DNA of 64,000 bases from Nigrospora sphaerica (lineage: Eukaryota > Ascomycota > Sordariomycetes > Amphisphaeriales > Apiosporaceae): assembly GCA_018287875.1 (NCBI GenBank), contig JAGVVL010000002.1, positions 6,882,001 through 6,946,000 of the forward strand, written 5' to 3'. The translations under genes were made by a program, and so were the position numbers. The notes beneath the pieces are model-generated. The model was not told where the DNA came from and did no database searches. It saw only the letters and a list, made by a program, of their open reading frames with translations. Shown piece by piece: positions 24,801 through 34,831 of the stretch (positions are counted from its first letter, which is position 1; each line of letters opens with the position of its first letter).

Positions 24801-26949
24801 GATGTACGAAAGACCTCGACGACCCCACTGTACTCACGCATGACACCGCTTCCAATGAATTCAGTTATCCAATCCCTTAGGAGGCCTTGGGGATGGGCGC
24901 AAGCCCTTGCCACCCACCGTTATTGGCCGTTGAGAATCAAGGTGGCGGCCTTTTTTGCTGCACAAGGCAGGCCCAGGAGCTGAGAATATACTGTGCACTC
25001 GCCCGGTTGTACAGCGCCGTGGCCCTGTTGTTGCCGGTCTTCGCTTCGCGAGCGCCGTTGGCCCAGTCACTGGAGAGGGCACCAGTAAGCTCGCTCGACG
25101 CCTTTCGGACCTTCTAGGCCCATTTCGTTAAGAGGGAAATGCTGGTGGGATGGCCTAATGAGACCGAAGCAAGTCTACCTAGTGAAAAATGTTCGAGTGC
25201 ATGAAAGAGCATGTAGTGGGTAGAGAGCCGTGGGGCTGGTCCACGGCATGATCCGAATGAAAGCCAAGAACTTCGATGCCTGTATCTATTGATGTCGGTG
25301 ACGGAAAAGGCACAGTTGTCTCCTGACATCTGCAACCCCTGACCCCCGGTATCTACTGCGTCACAGGTTTCGATGGTGTATGCCGGCCCGACGACTTCAA
25401 GATACGAATGCTCGTATGCTCTCTGTTTTGACATCTCAACACTACACCACACACCAACTCGCAGATTCGAGGGCGTAGCTTTGGGCCCTGCCATCGTCGT
25501 TTGACACGTCCGCGGACCGAAAAAGGCCCGTCTGTCTACCTCCCACTCAGTTACCTACTGACTTTCTCCATAGGATCTTGTTGACCGGCTATGCGATCTC
25601 AACACCCTTGCCTCACGCAGGGGGGAAATGGTGCCAAAGCCGGAAACTGTCTGCTTCTACCGCCATCCAGGGCTTCCCTGGAGAGAAGGGAAAGGGCTTT
25701 GCAGAGTGCGGATCTTGTCCAATGACAGGCGCCCACGGCACGCGGCGACTCCTCCGCGCGCGAAACGCGGCCAGACCCCTATGCCCCCCCCCCTCCCACG
25801 CCCCTTGCCTTCCGAGATACCGCATTCATGAAGCAACACAACAGAGGGAAGGGGGCCGCGGGCCCGCAGATTCAAAGGAGAGGAAGAGGGGGGGGGGGGA
25901 AGAAGAACAAGGAGGTGCCAAACATGATCCCGGCGGGGCAAACGGATCAGAGATCCGCCCCGTGGACCAGCGGCACGGAAACATACAGTCTCGGATCGTT
26001 ACGCAGTGTCCAGCAAACAAAAGGCAGGGCCACGGCAACGTACCGCGCAGGAGGGGACTGCCGGGGCGGAATGAGTTTGCGAATGGGAAGGCGACCAGGC
26101 CGACGAACGTCGGCTACAGCACGACCCTGCCGCATCAACCCCCCATTGTCCGCGACAGGACGATCGTCATCACGTGGGGTGTGGCTGGTTGTCGACACCG
26201 AAAGGGGGGCGTGCTTTCTTGATTCCGGTTGGGCCATGCCGCCTGTCGCGCTGTTGACCGAGGAAAGGGCGGGAAAGGAGGCCCGGGAGGTGCAGTGCAG
26301 ATCTGGCATGGTTCTATCTGTCTCGCGAGGTTCTATGGTGCACCGGTGGTGTGAGTAGGGTCGTCTTGTTGTTGTTTGTCCCAAAGTGAGGGCCGTTCTA
26401 CGGGTAGACGGTTTCCCAGCGGGTTTGTTTAACGCCCGAGGCATCCACTGATTATGGTGTGGTGAGTTTCCTTCCTCCGCCTCGGGACACGCTCACGGTC
26501 CCCCTGTCGCGCCGTGCCAGATTATGACATGGTTCCGCGCGCAATACCCAGCCGGCAGCGCGCGTCTGGAACCATGGGCTTCCGAGCAGACGCGCCGCCG
26601 CTGCCCGCCCGTGGCTCTTCGGAAACGCCACGAACAGGCGAGTGAGAGATCCGGGGGCAGTATAATAATTCTCTCAAGTTGTATTTGGGCCGGGACCACT
26701 CGAGTATAGGGCTTACATGACCGCTTGGCTGGCGGGAAGGCCGGCGGCCACAGCCGTTGCGCACTCCCGGTCAGTTTGCAGTTCGGTATTGTAGAAATGG
26801 GTCGAACCCAGCACTGTAATGCCGCGCGCCAGGAAACCCGCGAACAGGCCAGACATCTGGGCGAGTGGGTACGGCGTGGGCGGCGCCAAGATGCAGGATT
26901 GACTCACTGAATGAAAGCACGGGCGAGACGACATAGCAGAGCCGGTGTC

Positions 26950-27280
26950 TTAGTTTAGCGACACGCTGCTGGAACGACGAGGAATGGAACCGGCCAGTGG
27001 GCACCAGAAACATAGCGTGGGCAGTTTAGCATTGACGTGCTTCTGTTCCTTGCCGGCGTCGCTGACCTGCACCAGCGCAATGAGCCTCGTCGCGGGAGGG
27101 CCCGTCGGTATCAGCATCATGGTGACGCCCAGCATGGGATCAGAGCCAAGGAGATTAGTGCTCCTGGAGTTAACGATCTTGAACTTGGCCTCCACGGCGC
27201 CGTGTGGTATCACGAGCAGCACCGTCAGGCTGGCCCTGGATGGCGCCCAAGAAGGACTCGAGCAGGCCAGTTGGGGCCAT
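26950..27280 (-). pseudogene. Collapsed PIN-like (auxin-efflux-carrier family) transporter gene
   Basis: Reading the minus strand from an ATG at 27280, the first residues (MAPTGLLESFLGAIQ) resemble the first membrane helix of fungal PIN-like membrane transport proteins. At the C run 27234-27236 one extra base shifts the frame; the next frame continues as ASLTVLLVIPHGAVEAKFKI, the expected helix-1/2 continuation. After about 40 residues the sequence jumps to DPMLGVTMMLIPTGPPATRL, which belongs to the last helices of this family, followed by an LTALADV-like IALVQV stretch and a degraded tail. The whole middle of the carrier (normally several hundred residues) is missing. With a frameshift and a large internal deletion this cannot encode a transporter. 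The family assignment rests on remembered conserved motifs, chiefly the MPTGPPA-type motif, and is fairly firm. Confidence 0.75.
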
Positions 27281-28606
27281 GATGCCTTTTTCTTTCCTTC
27301 CTTTTTTTAAGGCGGGTCTTCCCGCGAGTTTAGGACGGGGAATTAAGACAAGCCGGGGGGTTGCGGTTAGCAGGGACGGCAGGAGGAATATCAAGGCATC
27401 CCCCGACAGCATAGCATAGGCTTTTCCCCGCCCATGGGAAGATTTTCTACATCTCGGAAACAAGAAGTCGGACGAGAGCTGGTTCTCCCGGGAGCTTGGT
27501 CCCAACAAGCTTTCCGCCGTGGAATGCAACTTGCTCCGTGGGGAAGAGCCCCTGGATGATCGATCTGTGCGGTTCCTGCATCATGGGTGTCCATCTCCCG
27601 CAGGATGGGATGATGACGGTTTCCGGAATGGGGCCTGTGCTCGCTACCAAACGTCATCGGGAACCACTTTGCTGGGATTCCGGACTTTGGGAGCTTATTA
27701 TGCTGTCTCCCTGCCTTGCCTCGTCGCCAATTGAGCAAATGCATAAGCATTGGTTTTACCTACAACATGCTAGATGTAGGTAACTAGGTATGTACATACT
27801 TGCTGACCTTCGCCCTCGCTGTTCACCACGGCACCGTGAGCGGAAAGGGCACGCGTGCCGGTTGCCGCAAAACACCCACCCAAGCCTCATCCAGCTTGGC
27901 CGGCTCGGCATAAGGGAGGAACCTTTGCAAGATTCCCACTGTTTCCCCACGGAAGCAGTGCCAAGCCCAAGTGTTGCTAAGTGCCAAGTCCCCAGCGCCA
28001 GCTGCACATCGTGACCCGTATCGTCGTCTTCTTGTTCGGTTAGTCCCGCGGCGCTGTTCTTTCTATTTGATACTGCCAATGGATCAACCGCTGAGCACGA
28101 CTCGTGCCTATCAAGATACGTCTACATGCATACACAAAAAGGCATGCGGGATTATGTTGGTAAACAGCACCCTGGCCTAGAGTTGTCAGCTTTGGGCTCT
28201 GATCACCAAGGAGCGAAGCTACAAGTCCTCCCCAAGCCCTCTTCAGAGCGCGCTTCACTGATGCGGGCATCGTGCCTCAACCCAACACAGCGGGTGTCGA
28301 CAGGCCAAGCCACGAGCGGTCAAGATATTGTCAAGTGCATTTAAAAGATACCCGTACCAGCTGCAACGCCATTGTCTATCTCGCCGGAAACGACGCGGGC
28401 AAAAAGACCTTAGGCCCTGCCCCCCGAATCCCGCCATCATCCTTGCTAGGCTCCCTTCCCTCGTGACCCCTTTTCTTATCGGAGCACTTCCCTCATTATC
28501 GTGCTGCACCAGGCTCTTCCTTGACCCTGCTGCCACATACCGCGCGCTTTCAAAAGCCAATCGTACTTCGCAAACATGAACCGGAGAGCGTCCGCGATGG
28601 ATAAGT
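27281..28606. other. Intergenic region between the carrier remnant and glo3
   Basis: No recognisable gene is present. Two open frames of about 95 and 119 codons (27496..27783 plus, 27391..27750 minus) overlap each other antisense and show no family motif. This interval also contains the 3' flank of glo3. Confidence 0.4.
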
Positions 28607-30267
28607 CTAGCTTCCAAGGTAATTCCGGATAGCGCCCTGCAGCCGCGTGGCGCCCTCTCCCAGCGCACTCGTCAGGTTTTCCAGATCATCGCCGGCCGTA
28701 ATACCAAATCGGCGAACAAAGTCCTTGGCCGCAGACTCGAGATCGCCGTAGTCGTCCGCCGGCTCCTCGTCCTCAGGCCGGCCAAAGTAGGCGTTGGAGG
28801 ATATAGCAGAAGCACCTTCGAAACCCTGCAGACGCGTCTTGGCCTCGGCTTGTGCGTTGGGGTCAAAGGAACCCTTGCCGAAGAACTCATCCGACGAGAT
28901 ACCCTTCTGGGAGCCGAACTTGTCGCGGGCATACCGCTCGCTGTCATCTATGGACGTTGGCGTCAGTACAGACCGGGGTGCGAAAACCGCCTCCAAGTTC
29001 CTCTTACCTTCGGCCGACGACTTCACAGGGCCGACAGATCCAAAGCCACCCAGGTTCTTCTTTGGGGCGGGAGCAGCTGCCTTCGCGCCGCCCGTTTGAC
29101 CGAATCCGAGTCGGCCAAATCCCATACCCAATCGCTCCACCTCTGCCGCCGATTTCTCGCGGGAGTGGCCAGAGGATCCATATCCACGCGGGTTGACCGG
29201 AGTAGGGGATGCAATGGCAGAGGCCTCGGTCTTGGAAGTGGTAGCGGCCTTCTTGGCCTCTGCCTCCTCTGCTTCAGGATCGTACCCCAGCTTCGCAATT
29301 CTCTCAGCTTCCTCCTTGGCCTTCTTCTCGGCCTCGTCAAAATCAATGAGATCGCCAGTCACTTTCTTGGCTCCGAGCTTGGTTGTGTTCTTCTTGGCGC
29401 CCAACACATTGGTCTTGCGGGCTCCCATCGCGCCCGTCGTTGTCTTGCGCAGAGCCGCCGAAGTGGTGACGCGACTGGCTGCCGGCTTGGCCTCGGCCGT
29501 GTCCGACTTGGCAAGAGGCGAGGAAGATCTCGAGATCTCCTTGCCGTTGGCGGCGGTGTTGAGGAAAGGCGAAGGGGTCCGGCCGACCACGGGCGGCGTG
29601 GCGGTCCTGGACACGGGAGGGGTAGGACGCTTGATGGCGGGCTTGTCCCACGAGGAGAAGAAGTCGTCGTTCGGCTCGCCAGCGGGGGTTGAGGTGTCGT
29701 CGGCATCGGCGGCATCGGCGATGACCACCTCGTCGGGGTATTCAAGAGCGTCCCTTGCGGCGCGCTTCTTAAGCTCTTCCTTGTACTTGGTCGCGGCGGC
29801 CGACTGGTACTTGGTCTTGGGGTCTTTGCTGGCCAGCGCTGCGCTGCCACCATTCGCGCGGAAATACTTGGTGGCCGACTCGTTGCCGCCCACCTTCATC
29901 ACACGGAGCTGGTCCCATTGCCACTCTGCAGCGAAACCTCGCGTGAGCAGAGGTACGTCCTAGGGGGGAAGGGAGCGGGTGGCCAACATACGGTCGAGGT
30001 TCGTCGAACGAACAAAGGAGATGTGAACACCCAGGTTGCGATGGTTGGACGAGCAGTCGAGACACAGGTAGATGCCAAAAGGCACCGATGTCCAGGTAGG
30101 GTGCTTAGCACCGCAGTCGAAGCAGATCTATGCAAGGTCCCGAGTCAGCCCAAGACTATGGGGTTTCCGCGGGTGAAGAGAGCAGATGCGCGAACCTTGT
30201 TTGCCGGCTTCGTCTTCAACTTCTCGAACAGCTTCTGCGACTGCTGCTTCGACGCGAGCCCGCTCAT
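28607..30267 (-). CDS. glo3: ADP-ribosylation factor GTPase-activating protein Glo3 (ArfGAP2/3), 4 exons
   Basis: The minus-strand exons are 30267..30196, 30127..29992, 29925..29008 and 28947..28607 (introns 68, 66 and 60 nt), giving 488 residues. Glo3 stimulates GTP hydrolysis on Arf1 to drive COPI coat dynamics in Golgi-to-ER retrograde traffic. The N-terminal ArfGAP zinc finger shows C26-x2-C29-x16-C46-x2-C49 with the catalytic arginine finger Arg54 in [14 protein letters not shown] charged Ala/Lys-rich linker with Ser/Pro-rich patches follows. The C-terminal Glo3 region carries [17 protein letters not shown] (383-399) and ISSNAYFG (424-431), the ISS-type repeats diagnostic of the ArfGAP2/3 class. 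The last intron is 60 nt, contains no stop and keeps frame, so an unspliced reading also stays open. I splice it because it has GTAAGA, CTGAC and CATAG signals and its removal restores the conserved segment. It is transcribed away from tim21. Confidence 0.95.
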
Positions 30268-30835
30268 CGTGGCGACGGGTTTTCAGGGCAGGGCTAGGCT
30301 GGGCTGGGCTGGACTGGACTGGGCTTCTGTGCGGGCCGGATATGGGCGATTGCGTGCAGTGGCAGGTGTTGGATGGTAGGCCCAAGAAGCAGCCTGTGTG
30401 TATGCGACCCTGGGAGCGGAAAAGGGGACGGGGACCGCGCTGAGAGCGAGAAGGGCTTCCTGGCGATTTCAGGAGTTGGGCCAGATTTCGCTTCGGGGAT
30501 CGACGAATGGATGCCGTCGAAGCACTTCCAGGGAGGGCGAATCGAACGCTGCTTTGGGTGACTAAGCCAAGTCCCACTGAGCTAGCCGAATTAAGACTGG
30601 CGTCACCTCATCGCTTCCCCACATCCCATCCATTCCCTCACGCCTCAGCCCCTCAGCCCTGGAGAGCTTTCGGCAGCTCCATAAGGTTGCCGGAACTTTC
30701 AAGTGGAGGGGCAGTGCTGGGCAAGTACATCGTATCAAATCCAATTCCCTCGCCAACCCTCAACTTCGGATCGTCCGACTTGACGCACGTCAGTGTTAGC
30801 TCTCGGGCTCGTCAAATGGACACTACAGCGCCAGG
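30268..30835. promoter_or_regulatory. Divergent promoter between glo3 and tim21 (568 bp)
   Basis: The start codons of glo3 (minus) and tim21 (plus) are 568 bp apart, so both promoters and leaders must fit here. The glo3 side contains a pentanucleotide GGGCT/GGACT repeat (30285-30326) that would lie in its 5' leader. One CCAAT element occurs at about 30741 on the plus strand. No TATA box was evident. Co-regulation is possible but not shown by sequence. Confidence 0.6.
30285..30326. repeat. GGGCT pentanucleotide repeat in the glo3 leader
   Basis: Roughly eight imperfect five-base units (GGGCA, GGGCT, AGGCT, GGGCT, GGACT) lie directly upstream of the glo3 start codon. On the glo3 sense strand they read as AGCCC units. 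Confidence 0.75.
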
Positions 30836-30839
30836 ATGA
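30816..30839 (+). CDS. Upstream ORF of seven codons overlapping the tim21 start
   Basis: An ATG at 30816 opens a seven-residue frame (MDTTAPG) whose TGA overlaps the tim21 ATG in the sequence ATGA at 30836-30839. Such a stop/start overlap is a classical setting for termination-reinitiation or for leaky-scanning control of the main ORF. Whether it is translated depends on the transcription start, which cannot be seen. Confidence 0.4.
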   Translation: MDTTAPG

Positions 30840-31656
30840 AGCTCGCTATCCGCCCCAACACCGGACTCGGCGCCTCCCACCTTCTGTCGCCGTTGCGACC
30901 GTTGGCCTCGTCGAGGCGCTATGCGACACAGCACGGCCTGGGAACCACGGCGTCTTCGCCGGCGCCCCGACGAAGGTCTGTGACGCCCTTCAACGACGAC
31001 GGCCATGTCCCATGGCACCAGCTCTCGGCCGCCGAAAAGACGGCTCGGGCCACGCAGCAGACGTTCAACCTCGGTCTCATGATTGCCGGCTTGGCCTTGA
31101 CTGTATGCTCCCACGGCCGACTCACCCCCCCCCCCCCTCGCCGTCTCCGCGAAGCTCTCCTTCTGAAACCCGAATGCACAGGCCGGCGTTGGCTACTTCT
31201 TGTACACCGATGTGTTCTCGCCCGACAGCAAAACTGCCTACTTCAACCGAGCCGTCGATCGAATCAAAAAAGACCCAGAGTGCCTGGCTGTTTTGGGAGA
31301 CAGCAAGCACATCGAAGCGCACGGCGACGCCACCATGAATAAATGGCGCCGTGCTCGCCCGATTGCCTCCAGCCACACCAAGGATGCCAGGGGCAATGAG
31401 CACCTCGTAATACACTTCTATGTAGGTGGCACATCTCCTCCCGCGAGCTGTTGCTTATGTCTACTAGGTCCACGGTCCCCTCAACCGCGGATCCGTCAAC
31501 GTCGAGCTCGTCAAGCGGGCGGGCACTTCGAATTTCGAATACAAGTACTTTTTCGTCGATGTCCCAGGCCATTCCCGCATCACCCTCGAGAACGCCGATC
31601 TCAAGCCCAACGTTGACGGCAAGAAGTACAAGCTCTTCGGCGTCAGTTGGAACTGA
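30836..31656 (+). CDS. tim21: Tim21, subunit of the TIM23 mitochondrial inner-membrane translocase, 3 exons
   Basis: The coding sequence joins 30836..31102, 31182..31421 and 31468..31656 (introns 79 and 46 nt) and encodes 231 residues, close to yeast Tim21. The first ~35 residues are Arg/Ser/Leu-rich without acidic residues, a typical mitochondrial targeting presequence. A single membrane segment follows (about 78-98, LGLMIAGLALTAGVGYFLY). The C-terminal intermembrane-space domain contains the Tim21 hallmarks FNRAVDRIKKDPEC, WRRARPIASSHTKD, VHGPLNRGSVNVELVKR and the terminal YKLFGVSWN. Tim21 docks the TOM complex to TIM23 and helps sort presequence-carrying and respiratory-chain precursors. 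Phases at both junctions are clean. Intron 1 carries a 13-base C run close to its donor. The gene is divergent to glo3. Confidence 0.95.
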
Positions 31657-33281
31657 ATTCAGGAGGTAAGACGGGGTATGAGATGGCGGCGTCTGTATTG
31701 GGGTACTGCGAGATGACCTCATAGTCTTGCTTTCTCATGGCCATCAGCCCAGCCCAGCAATGGACGCTTGGCCTACATCGAATGAATACCTGCCATGGTG
31801 TAGCGGATTAGCCGCTGCTGGCCTGCCCTGCAGTGTCCTCGAGGTCCCTGGACTCAGCAGACGTGTATCACTCCCTTGCATACCCCACCTCGGTGAGTGT
31901 TGACTCCAAATGCCTTCCAGGCGAGCTGCCGACCATAGTCTGTAACGACTTTGGCTGCATTGGCATACACGATATCCTTCTCCGCCACGGTAAACTCTCC
32001 CGGCTGGCAATGGTTGTTGTTTACTCGGCGTAATGTAGGATCCGATCACGGCTGTCTTATACCCCGGGCGCGCACACACTGAGTCAACAGAAATTGAATC
32101 TGGCCATGAGAGCTTTGAGGAGCCTCAGTAGGGGACTGACGTGAGTGTCCATCCATGGCTTGTGCATATAACTCTGCAGCGGGGCTGGAACTACCTAACA
32201 CGGGTGGTGGCCAATAAGGTACTCATAAGGCTGCTCCAAGCATCCATCCTTTGGCAATCTCTATGAATGACCAGCTACCCGTATCCCGTTGTGGCACCCC
32301 GTGACATACCTTCTCCCGAAGGGGTAGCCCGATGCACTTAGCTGAGGATACGATTCAACATCCAGAGGGGCATCTGCGATCCTGGGCCTACCTTGAGCGA
32401 CTTAACAAAAGCAAAGCGTGAGCTGAGCGCGGAAAAGGCATTTATTTGCAAACATTATCCTCGTGAGTGAGGCCATCGGATCAAAAAGGATGCACAGCGG
32501 TAGAAGTACCCCAAAATGTCGCTTGCTGAGTGCTGGTCAATGTAGCAAGGTTTAAGTAAGCTCGGTCGGTGTTGGTCGAATTGGCAGCAAGTGACTCGGT
32601 GAATGAGTGCACAGACCAGGCCTTCTCCGATGCACCTGCTCAACTCCGCAAACTTGTTTCATTTGAACGTGTCACACCCGTCGCTCATCGACTCAGCAGC
32701 TGATCGCCAGTTTTTTAAATCCAACTCATGGGCATCTAGGGTCGCCGAAAAATCTGGCAACGGCATTACAGCACGACACAGAGCGCGTGTGCGCGTGTTG
32801 GGAAAAAAAAAAAGGCAAGTTGCGTGTATGAGTGCCTGTTTATATTGGAACAGGGCGTGTGAATGGCAGCGCGCCTGGTGATGTCTCCATTTTCTCATTA
32901 CTTGAGCTCCATTTCATGCTTGCCCGTCGCGTCCCCCGCATCATTGCACCCGTGCTCTCACCCTTCAGTAATTGTTTACCAGCAACAACAGTAACAAACA
33001 GTTCCGCTGGCTGTTGTTGTTCTTGCCGCGGCACACCTTTCAGTTTTCTAAATAGCCAGCCGGTATTCACTCTTTGCAGTGTGACCCTCCTCCCTTCCTC
33101 CTGGGCCTGCCTGCCGACTTACCTATTCACTTCGTTACCTCATCTGCCGCAGCCACCAGTCCCATCTCTGCTGCAGTGGCTTCAACCAACCAGCATTCTT
33201 TCTTTCCATTCTCTCATCACCGGCATCTCTCGTTAACCTCTCCATCGCTAATCTCGCATTTCAGCTGCCTAGGACAATAAA
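31657..33281. other. Intergenic region upstream of the BTB-bromodomain gene
   Basis: No recognised coding sequence is present in about 1.6 kb. The last 400 bp are pyrimidine-rich on the plus strand (many CTCC, TTCC and CATC words), in keeping with the promoter and leader of the next gene. Confidence 0.45.
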
Positions 33282-34831
33282 ATGGAGACACACGGTGCGT
33301 CCCACAATGCCGGCTTCTCATGGCTGTAAGTGCCCCCATCACCTTCTCATGTCGCTCTCACGGCTGCCCACTGCGTACGCTTCCCGTGGTGCTATTTAGT
33401 CTCTTCGCGAGCTTCCCTCACTCTCCCTGCCCCAGTTGCCTGCTTCCGCCCGGCGACGTGTTGCATTTTCGGTTCGGCATGTTGACCGCGACCGTAGCGA
33501 GCCGCATACCCGGTTCGTCGTGGTTCTCGTCGGGCCTGATGAGACCCCGTTCGGCCTGCAGAAGGACTTCCTCTGCTTCAAGTCTTCTTACTACAGAGAC
33601 TACTTTGCGGAGCACCCTACAGAACAGCTTGAGCACATCGTCCACCTTCCCGAGGCGACTGGCGATGTCTTTGGCCTCATCCAGAACTTCATGTACACCG
33701 GCCGTCTTCTGACCGGGGTGGATGCCCTCCCTGCCTATGACATTCTCATTGCAACCTGGAAAATTGGCCACAAGCTCGGCATCGACGGTCTCTGCGATGA
33801 TGTCCTGGAGGCCATGACGGAATGCAAGCGCCTCACCCAGCACATTCCTGCCACGCCCCTCCTCGTACAGGTCTGGAACGACACGCCCGAGGGCTCCTCC
33901 ATCCGCCAGCTCCTGTTAACATGGGCCGCCGAGTACATCCGATCATCCGAGTCGCGTAGCGAGTTCAGCAAATCCCTCCCGCAAGAGGTGCTAAGCGAGT
34001 TGGTAATTGCCATGAGCCATCTTGACTCGGCCCCTATCATCCAGGTCAACAACGCCAACACTTCGGACACGGCAAACCAGCCAAAAAACGTGCGCTATCT
34101 GGAAGCCGGCGATAGCGAGGAGGGGCCCCGCAAGAAGGTCACTAAACATCGACACTCCGACGCGGTCTCTGCTCCGTCACCAGCTGCCGAGCGGACTCCG
34201 GCTGGTCCTTCGGAGCGACGAAAGCCGGTCCCAAGGGCCTCTCTCCCCAACCTGAAGGCGCCTAGGGTCCGCAAGAGCCATAACAACCTTCCCAGTGACC
34301 ACCAGTTTACGGCGGAACAGAAGTTGAACTTCTGCTCCGACCTACTAACGCGAATGTTGTCCGGTCCCGGTAAGTGCCCCCCCCCCCCCACGAGCAATCG
34401 CGTTCTATGACGTTTCGATCCTCCCGTTCCTGGCCCCTGTGCGCGTTTCTTTTTTCCTATCCCGTCTTCGCCTCCTTACCCTTCTCTAGCTGCGAACTAA
34501 TGCCGTGTATATAGGTTTCTGGACACGTCTGGTCGGTCCTTTCCGCCAGCCCGTCAACCCGGTGGAGGATGGGGTACCGGACTACTTCGAGAAGGTCGCG
34601 AAGCCAATGGACCTAGGCACCATCAAGGACAAGATGGATCGCGGAGAGTACAAGGACGAGGAGGAGTTCGTGAGCGATGTTCGGCAGATCTTCCTCAATT
34701 GCTTCACGTACTGGACCAACAAAGACCCCATGTGGGCCACTTGTGAGAAGTTCCAGAAAACATTTGAGGAAAAATACTCCACCATGTCCAAGTGGCTGCA
34801 CAAGATGGAAGGGGGCGAGGACCTCCTGTGA
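33282..34831 (+). CDS. BTB/POZ and bromodomain protein, 3 exons
   Basis: The model joins 33282..33325, 33498..34369 and 34515..34831 (introns 172 and 145 nt), giving 410 residues. Residues ~18-115 form a BTB/POZ fold (TRFVVVLVGPDETPFGLQKD, then HIVHLPEATGDVFGLIQNFMYTGRL), a protein-protein interaction module. A basic, Ser/Pro-rich linker (about 200-285) includes GPRKKVTKHRH, a plausible nuclear signal. The C-terminal ~120 residues are a bromodomain with the ZA-loop hallmarks PVNP, VPDYFEKVAKPMDLGTIKDKM and helix B VSDVRQIFLNC. The first junction is the least sure: an acceptor at 33497 (CCGTAG) is the one giving the correct phase from the ATG at 33282. The acceptors at 33399 and 33435 do not fit either donor. 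The role is probably chromatin-linked transcription control. The Asn that normally anchors acetyl-lysine is replaced or displaced (NCFTYWTNKDP). Confidence 0.88.

Larger units (their letters stand above)
13860..26949. other. Gene desert, about 13 kb, including the upstream region of vib-1
   Basis: No recognisable protein was found. The first coding exon and promoter of vib-1 must lie at the left end. A possible micro-exon begins at an ATG at 14656 and reads eight codons to a GTAAGT donor at 14632 in the right phase, but nothing else supports it. Local features include a CAGG-rich segment with a short hairpin (18090-18132), a purine-rich then TACC-rich stretch (18480-18860) and several C or G runs. 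All open frames here are short, mutually overlapping and without motifs. No repeat-induced AT-rich block or transposase-like peptide was noticed. Confidence 0.5.

Noticed and set aside
28850..29692. 280-codon plus-strand open frame
   Set aside because: Antisense of glo3, whose exons carry clear ArfGAP2/3 motifs.
33400..33497. Alternative acceptors at 33399 and 33435 for exon 2 of the BTB-bromodomain gene
   Set aside because: Neither gives the right phase from the two possible donors after the ATG at 33282. The 33497 acceptor does, and it joins directly into the BTB start.
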